A DNA stretch of 64,000 bases from Achatina immaculata (GCA_009760885.1 CM019691.1:26287314-26351313), one strand, 5' to 3'. Shown: positions 1-12,844, counted from the stretch's first letter. Notes: generated by a model not told the origin, from the sequence alone. Translations and numbers: made by a program.

Positions 1-1175
1 AAAATTGTATGTAAAAAATTCAGTTAATCCTAGCAGTTCTCAGTCCTGAAGACTTTTTTTCCCAAGTTTATTATCTTTCTATAACATGTCCAGTGTGTGT
101 TGATTGCCTTTTTTTTTTTTCCTTGTAGTTATGTTCCTTCTTTAATTGGTATGTTCTATGAATTTCTAATCAGTCATTTTAATTTCTGAGTAAATTGAAC
201 ATCCTTTTAGAAACCACATCTCAGTTGTCTATTTTGTTAAAAAATTCTTTTAATGCACTGTTTATTGCTCAAGACTTATTTATATGGCACTTTAATACTT
301 TTTGAAGGCACAACTGTTAAACTTTGAGGTGTAGCTATGCTAGTTTTACTATTGTATCAACTGTCTTGGTTCTATCAGAATCCTCTTTGACTAAGCAACT
401 GTTTGATGTCTTCCCGGCAGGTTATGTGTCATCTAAAAGGTTAAATTCCCTGAAATTTTAAGTCCCTATGCTTGTTATGGTAATAATTCCTTGACCTTTC
501 CACACACAAGTCCAAGTCAGTGCAGCTGGTTTGTTTAATACTAATTTTCTTACATTCGTTGATAAATCACGTGCCGCAGGGGTGTGATGGTTAGTGCATT
601 TGCTTGCTGATCAGAAGTCCCTGTTCAATTTTGCACTTGGGCACCAGAGTTTACCCATCCTCAAAAAAATGGGTACCTAGGGGTTCCCTAGGAAAACAAA
701 AGTAATGAGGAGAGGTGCTGTCATCCCCGTGTCAAAGTGTGGAGGCTTTAATATTTCATGCCCCTGTGACATGTAGATGCTGTAGGACATAGATTGATAA
801 GTGAATAAAGAACGTCAGTAGTTCTTGACCAGCTATAACATTTCTGATCTGAATATCTTAATTTGTCTAGTTTTAACTTAATCAAAAATTGTAGTTTGTT
901 TTTGTTTGTGTGTGTGTGTGCTTTGTAGTATACATTTAGCTGTGAGTGTTAGAATAGTTTTATATCTGCTTCTCAGATCTGTACATGATGAAAGTAAAAT
1001 GTGATGTTAATATGCTGATCAATGTACAAAAAAAAGTATCTTGATTTTTTTTCTCATACTTTTAACCTTTTTTATTCTCGTGTTTTGTTTTTTTTTCCAT
1101 TATACTTTTAGTCTTTTGTTCTCATCTACTGAAGAGCACAAAAATTTGTCTACCATTTTTCTTTTTTTAATCCAG
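1..1175. other. Noncoding, presumed intron of an upstream gene
   Basis: AT-rich sequence with many T runs. I see no coding signal apart from the SINE at 565-790. If the candidate exon at 1176 is real, this is the intron before it: a long pyrimidine-rich tract at about 1150-1173 leads into the AG at 1174-1175. Confidence 0.4.
565..790 (+). repeat. tRNA-derived SINE, copy 1
   Basis: The 5' part looks like a degenerate tRNA-type polymerase III promoter. There is an A-box-like GATGGTTAGTGC near 586 and a B-box-like GTTCAATTTTGC near 624. Then comes the family core AAATGGGTACC near 667, which is shared with the copies at 2245-2780 and 36953-37174. A 7-bp direct repeat, TTGATAA, flanks it at 558-564 and 791-797 and may be the target-site duplication. 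The ends are approximate. Confidence 0.65.
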
Positions 1176-1249
1176 ATTTTAGGCATCGTTCTCGGGCGCA
1201 CTTTGGACGGCCAGATAACAGACCAGTTGGCAAGATGGAGAAGAATTAA
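1176..1249 (+). CDS. Candidate terminal coding exon of an unidentified gene
   Basis: A strong acceptor (a T-rich tract ending in TCCAG at 1171-1175) is followed by a short block richer in G, C and CpG than its surroundings. In one frame it reads 22 codons of basic residues (RHRSRAHFGRPDNRP, then VGKMEKN) to TAA at 1247-1249. The upstream exons are outside the window, so the product cannot be named. The arginine- and glycine-rich ending is compatible with an RNA-binding protein tail, but that is only an inference. Two other frames are also open across part of the block. The call rests on the splice signal and base composition, not on homology. Confidence 0.3.
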
Positions 1250-2244
1250 TGAAAGATAATTTGATTTTGTTAAAACTCAAAGCTTTAACGATCACAAATT
1301 CCAGAATTTTAAAAATGACTTATTTTAAGATCAGACTGAATTTTTTCATAATAATAAAAACCATTGTTTGACTATTAAAATTAAGAATTAAGCACACAGT
1401 CAGCCAAGCATCACAGATTAAACATATCGTAATTCTGTTTTTAATTTCACAATCTACCTGAAACTTCAGAAAAATGTTTTCAGAATATTATAGATATGAT
1501 GGACCTTGATGAATTAATCTAAAATTTTGATGAGAGATTTGTAGAATGCATGCTTCTGTTACTGAGCATTTCCCTACATGTAGTTCTTGTATATAAGCCT
1601 TTTAAAGGAATCTATATTTGTACATTACTAAACTTTACCCATGCCCATAATGAAGCCAAAGAATTTACAGAATTATGGCACACGATTCAAAATATCACAG
1701 TCACAAAGCCAGGAATTATTTTACATATAAAAAAAAAAAGACTCAAATGAACAATTTTTAAAAATGTGTTACAAGTTTCTGTGCGTAATCAAAATCCTTG
1801 TTGAGTGATATTTGTCATGCAGAAAGGAATTCCAACTTCTCATTTATGTATTATGTATTAACATTTGTTAGTGATGACAGTATGTGAGTTGAATGAGTTT
1901 AAAATTCTTGATAACCTGTTTAAGAAACAGACCATCGAAGTTGAATTTAGTTCAGAATGTTGTTAATTAACCACAGCATTATTGTTATACTTATAAATAG
2001 CACACAAAAAAATAGATTCAAGAAATTAGTGTTATGCAAAATATACTTTTAGTTTTATATAATCAGTATATAGTTGTATAATTTCATTTTTCTTTATGAA
2101 GCAATATTTTTTTTTAAATCCTCATATTCAGTTCTGTTCCTTTAAATCCATTCTTAAAAATAAACTTATCTAGGGGATTTTATACTGTTAGCATATTAAT
2201 TTTTTTTTTTTTTTCACATAGTCATTAGCCCATTCCCATCCTTT
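1250..2244. other. AT-rich noncoding, possible 3' UTR
   Basis: There is no recognisable repeat or coding exon here. If 1176-1249 is a terminal exon, this would be its 3' untranslated region. Short open frames such as 1550-1750 have no coding character. Confidence 0.4.
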
Positions 2245-2780
2245 GTTGGGCACCTGATAGGTGTAGCAGTTAGTGTACTTATCTCTCACATAGAGGTCAG
2301 TGGTTCAAGTCATGCTGTAGGCACCAAATTCACTGAGCTATATATATAATGGGTACCCAGCTTTTTTTGTTTAGACATATTGTACTGCTTGAAGAAGGCT
2401 GGCTAGTAAAGAGGATTAAACAAAGAAAACTAAAATATTTTGGACACATTAAACGTCATGATAATCTAGAGAAGACCATCTTGGAAGGGTACATAATGGG
2501 AAAAAGAAAGAGAGGAAGACCATGGTGAAGATGGTTGCAAGACATCATTGATGATCTGCAAATGGATGTGTCAGCAGCAGGGCATCTTGCTTACAACCGA
2601 GAGGCCTACAGGAGAGCTGTTAGGGAAACAAGATTTTGCAAGGGACATGCAAATGACTGACTGACCCAGCTTCTGCTTGAGATTAGTCAAACGTAGTGCT
2701 GACCAAATCACTTTAAAGTATGCTGTTGGGTCAAGGAAAGTATGGGTGCTAACACCATATCCCCAAATACCCCTCTGACT
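2245..2780 (+). repeat. tRNA-derived SINE, copy 2, split by a LINE
   Basis: The left part (to 2363) has an A-box-like TAGCAGTTAGTG near 2264, a B-box GGTTCAAGTCA near 2302, and the family core AATGGGTACCC at 2349-2358. The right part (from 2664) continues the same SINE: it contains GGTGCTAACACCATAT near 2746, which matches GGCCTAACACCGTAT in the minus copy at 36953-37174. The RTE-A insertion at 2364-2663 separates the two parts. Confidence 0.7.
2364..2663 (+). mobile_element. 5'-truncated RTE-A LINE inserted in a SINE
   Basis: This is the 3' 300 bp of the LINE family best preserved at 50345-51316. It encodes the degraded C-terminal region (EEGWLVKRI-like, YFGHIKRHDNLE, GKRKRGRP-like) and ends at GGGACATGCAAATGACTGACTG. 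A 9-bp target-site duplication, ACCCAGCTT, lies at 2355-2363 and 2664-2672. The frame is broken by a TGA near 2526. Confidence 0.85.
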
Positions 2781-5219
2781 TGATGATCATTTTTTTATCC
2801 TCTGTCAAAGATTTCTTAGACAAATTAAATTATAATGTTCCAGCCCCATGTACCTTGACAAGATGCTCATTTCAAAAACAAATTACTCATTATTAAATGT
2901 ATACAGGAAGAAAAAAAAATCCAGTCGGAATAGTAGTTATTAGTTCATGTATTAAATAATTATTTATGAGTTCCATGTATCATCCAGAATACATGACATG
3001 GCTTGCATGTAAAAATAGTATTTAAAGAGATAAATGAGAAAGAAAAAAAAAAGATGTAATTTACAGCGAAGTGCTCACTTTAAAAAACTGATGGGAAATG
3101 GTTAATTATTGTGTGGATCTTGGCATACAGTTTGTTTGTATTTCAAGTTTTCTTGCTTATTGTAATTGAAGAAATATGTTTTATTATTTTGAATAAATTG
3201 GTTTTACTTATTTATAACTGTTTAATATATAATTGTTTATGTTTTGCTAACAGAAGGGTCTTAAAAATGTTTTGTACCATATGAGTTGTTTGCCCATGTA
3301 ATTGCTTCTTCCCATACTTTATTAGGGGAAAAAATGATTCTTTTTTTATTCATATAAAAATACTGAATACTTGCCAGTGTAAGGTACTCTGTAAGCCTTC
3401 TCATTTTATGTAGAGTCAATATCATGTAGTAAAATAAATGTTGTCAAGGCAGCATTTGGGGGATTTCTATCTCGATAAATTTTTCTACATCCCTTATAAA
3501 TTTCCAGAGATAAATTAATATTTTTATACACTGTAAGAAGTAATTTAATATAAATAAATCCACCACATTTACAAAGAGACAGCCCATTTATTAAATTTTG
3601 TAATTGCATAGTTGACGGTTATTCCATTTTAATCATGTCCTTTGTACAGTTCACCGTATACCAGGGTAACTCCATCTTTACAGAAGCACATCTTTGTACT
3701 CATAGTTTATTGGTACCATTTTACAACTATAGTTTATGTTTTTGATCATTGTACTGTAAAATATTGCTCCACTATTGGTGAAAAACATTTTTTTTTTATT
3801 TTACATATGTGGATGTGGAATGATTTTACTCAGCTAGTAATGTTCTGTTGCAGATTTCTTTAATATGTATTTGTTATGGTTTTAAAACCTTGATGAATTG
3901 AAAAACATTCACTGAAGTCTGTTAGAAAATATTGATGTAAATATATTTAAGCACATTTCTTACTGGCTTGTTGTGTATGGCATTCTTTTAAAATTATTGT
4001 TTTTGCATGTCATAATGTTACATGTAATTTAATCTAAAACATGTTATTAATACTAGAAATGAGCAGAAAAAGGACTGAAATTAAACTGTTACAAATTCTT
4101 GCTTAAGATTGTTTAGTTTTACAAATTAGAAAGTTCTATTAACTAATGCATAAATAGTTGCTTTGTCATTCCATGCAGAAATTGTAGCAGTCACTGTTTG
4201 CAGATATAGATGTATTGATACTTCCCTATTAGGCATTATTAGTGATGGGTGCTAAATGAATATTGTTAAATGCCAGTTAATTGCTCTTTGACTTTATAAA
4301 TGAACTGAGGCAAACTACATGGCACATTTCATCATCAGGATAATTTATCTATTTTCATTATTCTGTAATGTGTTTTTAATGGGAATTTTCAGCTTGTAAG
4401 CAGTGGCACAGTTAAAATTGTTGTTCACCAAGTCTTCAAGGTCCTGGGTGATATATTAACCCTACTGTGCAGTAAACACTGTTGTGAATTTGCAGGACAG
4501 ATTTATATGTAACAAGAGTGGCCAAAACATGACTTGCAAGCAGTTAGAAGCTCTCTGACATATAGTATGTAGCTCATGGAATTATATTGACTGCGTTCTA
4601 TTTTACGTCACAGTTAATATAAAAGGTAAGTAAAAATAAACAAAAATTCAAACCTTATAAATATTTACCAGGTATAAGCAGAATCTGCTGAATTAAACAT
4701 AAGTTTAATGATCAAGGTGAGTAAATATGTATATGTCAGAATTTTAATGTTGGGTTTGAGTCAAGGATTAAAGAAATTTTAGATCAGCAAAGATCAGAGG
4801 AATTTGTGCTAGAGAGTCTGTAATCATGCAAACTGGCACTGACAATGAATAAATATTATTCACATGTATTTCTTAATGTTTATGTACAACTTTTGTAACA
4901 AAATGTGTATGTAACAGAAATACTGTGTGTGATATTTGTTCATGCCTTATCAAAAGTCTGAAGTTTATCTTATGTAAGCAAGTTTGACCATTCATGTATA
5001 TATACAGTAACATGGTGACGAGTAACATGACAGGCGTAATCATTTATTACCATAGTAATCAGAATGTCCAGTTTAGAAGACTTCGTTCATATTTTATAAA
5101 TATTCCAACACACATTTAAGCATTTGTATGTATTTAGTTGTTTCTTTTTAATATATGTATTATTTACACAGTCGGTAACAGTCTAAAATATCCATTTGAC
5201 CATTGTTGTTCACATTTTC
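2781..5219. other. AT-rich noncoding, nothing recognised
   Basis: I read about 2.4 kb with many A and T runs. I found no exon with good splice sites, no transposon termini and no tandem array. Short open frames at 3406-3609 and 3642-3863 look random. Confidence 0.5.
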
Positions 5220-7330
5220 TAAATAATTCATAATCTCTTTCTCTCTCTGAACCTTAAGTGCCCAGGGCACATGGGGCTTCTGCAAGGGTTTTCCACAAAT
5301 GCCTGTCCTTTGCCTTTTTTTCTGCTCTTGCCCAGGTGAGTCCTCTATTGGTCAACATCCTCTTTGTTGTTCTTCTCCATGTCTCTTTTGGTCTACCCTT
5401 ATTTTTGTTCCCCTGTGGTGTCCATCTTAGTGCTGTTTTTGGTAGTGAGTTGTCAGTCATTCAGAGCACATGTCCCAACCATCTTCAGCGTCTTTCTTCA
5501 ATAATTGCTGTCAGTGGCTTCATCTGCATTTCTGCCAATAAAATGTTATTTCTTATGGTGTTTGGCCAAAATATTTTTCTAATTCTTCGTAAACATTTAA
5601 TCAGGAAAGAATTCAGCTTGTTTTCTATGGTTTTGGTGATTTTCCAGCATTCACTTCCATAGAGTAGTACACTTAGAACATTAATCTTAAATATACTGAT
5701 TTTCATATTCATGCTTAGTTTTTTAGATTTCCATATAGTCTACAGCATTGCAAAAGTCTGGTTTGCTCTAGTAAGTCTGCTGTTGATGTCCTCTGTGCTA
5801 TCTCCACTTTCTACTACTCTACTGCCAAGATATACACATTCATTGATCTCCTCCACTAACTTGCTATCTACTCTGAGTACATTTCTGTTGTTCACATTTT
5901 GCTTCATTAACTTTGTCTTTCCTACGTTGATCTTTAGTCCTATGTTGTTTGCATTCTGAGTTAGCTTGTTTATTTTATCTTGCATATCTTTGTGGCTGCT
6001 TGATAGTAGACAAATTTCGTCCTCAAAGTCAAGGTCCTCCAGCACTGTGTCAAGGGTCCATTGTAATCCTCTGGACTTGTCTGATCTTGCCTCTTTCATT
6101 AACCAGTCTACTGCCAAGATAAACAATGTTGGTGATAGTACACATCCCTGCTTCACTCCTGTTTGTACCCTAAAGTTGCCGGAGGTATGTTCTCCACAGA
6201 TCACTTTGCACTGAAAACCCTCATATAAGGCTATGATTACATTCACTGTCTTATAGGGGAGGCCATGCCATCTTAGGATTTTCCACAGTGCATCTCTGTT
6301 GACAGAGGCTTTCTCAAAATCTATAAACAATGCATATGTTGTGCTATGCCACTCATTTGCCTGTTTTAATATTTGTCTAAGTACAAATATGTGGTCCATG
6401 CATGATCTTCCTTTCCTAAATCCTGCCTGCTCTTTCCGAAGTTTTCCCTCAAGTGCTGGTACAATTCTGTTGATGATTATTCAGCAAAATACTTTACTGG
6501 TGAGTGGCAGTAGGGTAATGCCTCTCCAATTCCCACAGTCTCTGAGGTAACCCTTCTTTGGTAGTTTTACTATAAGGCCAGTTTTCCACTCCTCTGGAGC
6601 TTTTTCTAGATCCCAAATTTGTTGTAGTATCCAGTAGGGTTGTTTTGATGTTTCTGTTTCTTCTGCTTTCAATATCTCAGCAGTCACTTCATCTTCACCT
6701 GGTGCCCTGTCTAATTTTAGCTTCTTTATTGCCTCCTTTACTTCACTTATTGTTATTGGTCCTGTATTGATGTTTAGTTCCATTTTTGCTTCAGGTATGT
6801 CTATTGTTTGTGCTGCTTGTGTTCTATTTAATAGGGTGTTAAAGTGTTCCTCCATCTTTGAATTTTTTTCTCTTTCTCCACTGACCAGTTGTCCTTTATG
6901 TGTCCTTACTGCACTCTCACATCTTGTGCTGAAGTTACCTGTCATCTGCTTTGTGATTTTGTATATGGTTTTCATAAATAATTCATAATATAATGGTGTA
7001 AATGATGTTCACATTCATGAGGCAAAGTGAAATATGCATCAGTTTCTACCAGTTTCAACGTCAGTTTGGAAGGCTTCATTCACACCATCAGATTAATATA
7101 TATTTGAATAAATTATGTATGTGCAAATCTGATGACGACTGGATAATTTACACAGGCGAGGTTCAGTGTAATAATACTTTTAGAAGATTTCATTAACGTT
7201 TTTAAATATTTGAAATAAATTGGAGGATTTTTATATGCATGTGATAAAGAACTGTGGGCAAGCTGCATTTATTTATAGCAGTTTAAAAATCCATTTGCAA
7301 AGTGCTGTTCACACTTTTGAATTATTCCAA
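5171..7330. repeat. Ancient diverged repeat around the RTE-B insertion
   Basis: The sequence just left of the LINE (5178-5234, TCTAAAATATCCATTTGACC then TGTTCACATTTT) resembles 7284-7325 (TTTAAAAATCCATTTGC then TGTTCACACTTTT). Weaker relatives occur near 7000-7075. This suggests an old, degraded tandem or dispersed repeat that the LINE later entered. The boundaries are unclear. Confidence 0.35.
5235..6974 (-). mobile_element. RTE-B LINE, 5'-truncated, decayed reverse transcriptase
   Basis: On the minus strand the pieces read in order. First, an N-terminal RT segment (DRAPGEDEVTAEILKA, EEWKTGLIVKLPKKG, NWRGITLLP; 6481-6975). Next, the RT core (GVKQGCVLSPTLF, then DLDFEDEICLLSS where active elements have an A-D-D box; 5740-6399). 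Then the C-terminal region (VLLYGSECW, 5485-5712) and the tail (TPQGNKNKGRPKETWRR, 5254-5460). Frameshifts separate these segments and the catalytic box is altered to FEDE, so it is inactive. The 3' end carries a short GA-rich tail. A perfect 15-bp target-site duplication, TAAATAATTCATAAT, flanks it at 5220-5234 and 6975-6989. Confidence 0.92.
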
Positions 7331-7359
7331 AAAATATTTTAGGAAATGTGAACATATAT

Positions 7360-7676
7360 CTTATCTTATATCTTATATCCTTCCCGTGCCGTTAATCATC
7401 ACATGGGGCTCGCAAAGTAGTTCACCAATATTTCCTGTCTTCGGTGAGTCTTTCATCAAAGGATTTTATGCCTGTTAATTTGGCCTCTCTTAACAATGTC
7501 CTCTTCAGAGTTTCACGCGGTCTGCCTATTTTTCTTTGGCCTGTTGTGTTCCACTTGATAGCTTGTTTTGGGATTCTCTGATCATTTCTTCTCATCAAGT
7601 GACCAGCATATGTCCATCTCCTTTTCCTGATCACCCATGAGACTGGTTGTTGTTCAGTCATCTGTCTTATCTCTGC
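7360..7676 (-). mobile_element. RTE-E LINE 3' fragment
   Basis: This is the minus-strand C-terminal region of the RTE-E family (ASWVIRKRRWTYAGHLMRR-like, GRPRETLKRTLLREAKLTG), followed by the typical 3' end with TAAGATA-type repeats. A 10-bp target-site duplication, GAACATATAT, lies at 7350-7359 and 7677-7686. The coding part 7422-7676 is open but lacks everything upstream. Confidence 0.88.
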
Positions 7677-7689
7677 GAACATATATAGT

Positions 7690-8987
7690 TGATAGAAAAT
7701 TGATTATTTTCTTGGTTTGTAGCAGACTAGTATATCCATTTTCAGGATACTATAGTCATGATAAATTTGAAGTTCTGATTAATTACTGTTGGATTGTTCT
7801 AATTAATACTGTTTTATTACTTCAGCTGGCACTACCACTGATCGTCAGTATCTTTTATAAGACAGATAACCTGTAATGTTCTATAGAGCGAATAGAGCAT
7901 ACTTGAAACACATGGAGACAAATTACTTCATTTCGATGAGGCAATTTTTTAACTATGACTTTCACTTCTAGTTTATTCGTTTTACCTATCTCAAGTTTAA
8001 TTGTGACCACAACATTTGATTTGACTTGTCAGCTATTAAAGTCTTATAATTATTCATCATGTTATACCCAGATCTTAGACACCATAAGACGTTGTCTTTT
8101 CACATCATGATTTCTGAATAGGCTTCACAAATATTACAAGATTCATATGACCAAGTCCTCTGAGTAAATTCACTGAATCCATTTAATTCTGACAAATAAG
8201 GTCACAGATGTATTGCTGACATCACTTAGAATAAGATACCATAGGAAATAAAATTTGTTGGTTTCATTGCTGAAGCACATAATCATTGTTCATAAATTCA
8301 AAGTTATAGCTATATTCTATTCACACTATGACCAAAAATGCTACTTTATATTCTTCTCTGTCTGCCTCCATCTCATTCTCCATCTCTTTGTCTTCTTTTT
8401 CTTCTTCCCCCCTTATAAGCACATTTTCCAGCTGTCCAGCTGGTGGCTAAGCTCTGCCCATTGGTCTCTACCTGGGATCTTTCTGTGTCCTGACTGGGCT
8501 CCGGTATAAAGTCAGCATCCAAGCCCTTCCCTTTTGATCATCTGTTGGTCAGCTGGCCTTTTTGTGTCCTAACTGAGCTCTAGAATAAACCTTTCCCTTT
8601 GATTATCTATTGGTTGGCTAGCCTCTTCATTTGTCCACTTTGAGCCCTTAGATAAACATGCCAAGTCTGTCGCTGATTCTGCTGCATCAAGTGTTGATCC
8701 ATCTATTCAGTTGTTATGGGGAATATTACCCATTCCACTATCTCTTTCGTGTCATAGGTATCAGAGATTAGTTCATTCTCAACTCCTATTGTGTCATTGC
8801 TTTTAACTGTGTCTTGTATTTCTGGTATCTACTTAGTCTGATTATTATTTTGAGTGTCCTGTTGTAATATCACTACAAATGCCATGGGAGTTTCTCTCCA
8901 ACTGGTTCTTAAATTTCCCATCATTCCTTAACAGCATTCTATTTATCAATAATAATCGTAACTATAATAATAATGATACTATCCTAA
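7690..8987. other. Noncoding with a weak degenerate repeat
   Basis: There are no exons. Around 8450-8665, three diverged units of roughly 70-85 bp share the pattern TTGGT..CTG..TGTGTCCTAACTGAGCTC..TAGAATAAA..CCTTTCCCTTTGAT. I see nothing else. Confidence 0.4.
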
Positions 8988-8997
8988 CTTACAAGGC

Positions 8998-9598
8998 TAT
9001 AAATAAATCAATTTACAAACCTCGGCAGCTGCATAGACCAAGATGGTGACACCAGAAAGATGTTAGAATTGCAAAAGCAGCATTGACCTTCAAGAATCTT
9101 GAGAGCATATGGCACTCTAAAGTTATAAGCACAAAAACCAAGCTAAGATTATTCAGTTCAAATGCAGTGTCCAATATGCATGTGAAAGCTGAAATACACC
9201 TAAGAAATAAACAAGAAATTAGACTCTTTTGAAAATAAATGCCTAAGGAAAGTACTCAGTATAAAGTTGAAAGAATTCAAGAACAGCACAGAGATAAGAC
9301 AGATGAGTAAACAACAACATGTCTCATGAGTGATCAGAAAAAGTAGATGGACATATATCAGTCACATGATGAGAAGAAACAATAAGAGAATCCCAAAGAA
9401 AAGCTATCATGTGGAACACAACAGGCCAAAGATAAATAGGTCAACCACGTGAAGCTCTTCAGAGGACTTTGTTGAGAGAGTCCAAATTAGTAGGCATAAA
9501 ATCCCTTGATGAGGTTGAAAAACTCGCAGAAAACGGGAAAACTTGAACTACCATGCGAGCCCTATGTAACATTTAACAACGCAAGAAGGATGTAAGAG
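8998..9598 (+). mobile_element. RTE-E LINE 3' fragment, degraded
   Basis: Plus-strand copy of the C-terminal third of the RTE-E open reading frame. It covers the region before LFSSN.. (RTE-E has TKLRLFNSN) through the RKRRW-like stretch and the GRPRE-like stretch to the family's 3' end. It has several frameshifts and stops. A 10-bp target-site duplication, CTTACAAGGC, is at 8988-8997 and 9599-9608. Confidence 0.85.
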
Positions 9599-9608
9599 CT
9601 TACAAGGC

Positions 9609-12500
9609 ACTGTGTACTTCCACAGTCTCTTTAACAAATCATGTATGTATCTGCTAAGGAACAAAAGGGAAGTTTAGATGGAATTTTTTTAGCAGCCTTA
9701 ATGTCCTTTTGAAAAGTTCTATTCAGATTTTATGTGTTATAAAAATATCTGATAAAGAATGCAAGTTATTTTAAGACAGATTTTTTTTTCTAAATTTTAA
9801 ACTTAATTGTATTAAGTTTGTTTATGATGTTTTCTCCTGTTAAAAAGCTGTAAGTGATGGTTGTATGTAATGTAAGAAGTTATTAGATATTTACATGTTG
9901 AAGATTATATCATTAAAAGGAAAACTTTTAGGAATATTATGTATAAAATTAGAAGTAATTTATACCAAACACAAGATTAAACAGCTACAATTATATATAT
10001 TTTAAACAAAATTTTCTTCGTACTTCATGCACAATCACATTCACTAACAACCCACAAAGTTTCATCACTTGTCTGGAAATAAGGTGTTGGTTTTATAGGA
10101 AACCTCCCGCTAAATGGAAAGGGGTACAACTCTAGAAACCAAACCAGAAAAAAAAAAAAGCATCTTATCTGGTGAAACTCGGTCTATAACTTGCATACAT
10201 TCAAATAGATCAAGGGGAGCCATCTAGCCTTCTAGGAGGCCACACCCAAATATAACAGGGCCAACCTTTTAATGCTTAAAAAAGAAAAAGAAAAGGGTAG
10301 GTTATAATCAGATAAAAGATTGAAAAACCATGACATAGATAACTAAGCAGTTTTTGGAAAGAATATTTGACTGTTGAGTGAGGAGGGTGACAAATTTTCT
10401 AATGCCAACTCTCTGATCTTACTGAAGGTCAGCAAAACAAAGTGAAGTTTTTTTTTGTTTTTGTTTTTTTTAGATTCTTGAAGTTACATTTAAATATTAT
10501 GAATCTTCACCCATTCATAGTCCTCTCTTGTGCAGAATCACTTCCATTATGACAACTGATGCAAATTGAAAAGTGGCAGCTCGAGCAGTATGGCTCTTTG
10601 TATAATGAAGTTTATGTGTAAAAAATTTGGGAGTCTATAATTTCTGTCTTTTAAGTTTAATATACTGTCTTATTCATGTGAATTTTAAAATGGAGAATCT
10701 TGGTTTATTGTCACAGTGAGAATTTTGCTGCTGTAATTCCAGTGCCATGCTGAGCCTCCTTACCTGTTCTGTTTCAAAGCAAAAAATGTTAAAAACATTT
10801 TTCTTGGTGCAAATGGCCCATTCTTATCTACAGTATTACTATACAGTGATTTTTTTTTTTCTGTAATCTGAGTGAACTCCATACACATTTTGTCTTAATT
10901 TCAAAATACCACACCCTGTGACTTTAAGGAATATAGCATTATTTAAAAACTGTTGCATTTATACTGTTATCTGCATTGTATGCTGTTTATTATCTGTACA
11001 TTGAAGTTTAACAGGGCTTGAAGTAAATTTGATAGCTGCAAAACATACTGTGACTTTTTTAAGACATCTCTGTTCATGATGCCTCCGTGTTTGAAGTGGA
11101 GAATTTTGGTTTCATTTCTGTTGTACCTGATGGTTTTTTTATTGATTTATTTTTGAAAATTCATTCTTGCTGATTTTTTAAAAATGTTTTATAAGCTTTT
11201 AGGTTTTTTTTAGGGGAAGATTAACTTTTAATTATTCTGTTGATGTGCCATGGGCAGCAGGCTTCTGATCTCTGACATAAGTGGAACAAATATTACTTAT
11301 AGTTTTATTGTGTTAACTTCTTTCACAGATTAACTATAGAGTTAAGTGTGGCCCACAAACCACTGATAGACAAGGCATCCAGTGGCTGAGTGGTAGAAGT
11401 TGCCAACCCCTGTGTTAAGTGAAACAAATGTGTGCTCTTAAATGGAATATTACAATTGTGTGGGTAGAATGTAGAAAGAATGTTGAGACTTCCGTCAACC
11501 AAAGAGAAACTTTAACAGATCAAAAGTTTTGGTTTTCTTTTTTTAATTCCCACTTCTTTTTTGCAATGTTTTGTTTTACACTTTTCACCCATGTATCTTT
11601 TAACATTTCACTGATGTTTTAGTCATTTCACCCTACAATTCTTCTAATCTGTGATTATTTTAATATTTTTATCAGAGAACTAAAGGGAAGAAAAAAAAAA
11701 AGAATGAAAACTTGTAAAACCTGAAAATCAGACAATTCTGTTTAATTTTTTTTTTTAAAATAGAACATTGAAGAATTTCACAAACTGGTTGATTAAAAAA
11801 AAACATCACTACCTTTCATAAGATAGAAAGTACAAAAGACTTCACCTTTTGTAGGTTTGTTTTCTTATTTTTGATGTGAGATTCCCTACTTTCAGCCTGA
11901 CTGCCCATGTTCCCCCAGTACAAGTACCAAGTACTTGTCTCATTTTTTAAGCGGGATCACAAGAGTGCATTATCAGCCTTGCTAGTTAATTGATCACTTT
12001 GCCTTGAAAGACTGGCGCTAACACTTGGACTTTGTGTCAGACTCAGAAATTAACAAGTTGCTAGTTATTGTGATTAGTTGTCAAGTCTATGAGAAATTTA
12101 TCAAACCATGTCACATTGTTCTGAACCTAGTCACATTTTGTTAATAATGAATGAAAAGTGTTACAGATATGTTAAAAGTAACTGAAAACATCTTGGAATT
12201 TTTTATTTATTGATAAATTTTCAGACTTTTTTTTTCTTATTAGTGACATTATACTGATTATAATGATTTTGTCAGATAAGCATGTATTCTGTGTATGTAG
12301 CTTTTTTTTTTTTGATAATGGCTTATATTTCTGTTCTTTTTCTTTCACATAAATGTATGTTGCTATGAGTATTTATACATTTTAAGCTGGTACTTAATGC
12401 TAAACCATGAACATTTATATCTCTTATTATTATATATTTTGTTGAACAGTTTCGTTGTAGTACTTGCACATCTAATGCTATGTTTTTATCATTTCTGTCT
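9609..12500. other. AT-rich noncoding, nothing recognised
   Basis: About 2.9 kb without splice-supported exons, transposon ends or arrays. The open frame 11419-11622 and similar ones lack any family resemblance. Long A and T runs are common. Confidence 0.5.
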
Positions 12501-12599
12501 CAGTTATGTTTTTTGCATATATGTTTTGGTTAAATGGTTTAGCAATTAAAGCTGGAGGCTGTTCTCAAGCCCACAGTTTTCAATGTTTTCAGTATTTGA

Positions 12600-12800
12600 A
12601 GAATAGCTTTTACATGAAGGCCCATCCACCAGTACACAGGGCAGCTAGATTCTATCCACTTCTCATGGTCTGTAGCCAGTCTTTGTATGGTGCCTCAGGT
12701 GTGTTGCAGGCTATTCATTATCTTCTTCTGCAGTTCTTTGCTAACTTTTCTTTGATCAACCTTTCTTTCTCTTTTGGTCATATGTCCATCACATGACTTT
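12600..12800 (-). mobile_element. Possible LINE 3' remnant
   Basis: On the minus strand, the wording of this stretch (CTGCAGAAGAAGATAATG, then a GCAACAC..TGGCTACAGACCATGAGAAGTGG-like pattern) resembles the C-terminal end of the RT fragment at 58130-58510. There is no intact frame. This is a weak call. Confidence 0.3.
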
Positions 12801-12844
12801 TTAGGAGATGTTTCTGGAGTCCTTTGTGAAGGTAAAGTAAATTA

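Noticed and set aside
5258..5662. Plus-strand protein of 134 residues
   Set aside because: It is the antisense of the RTE-B reverse transcriptase C-terminal region.
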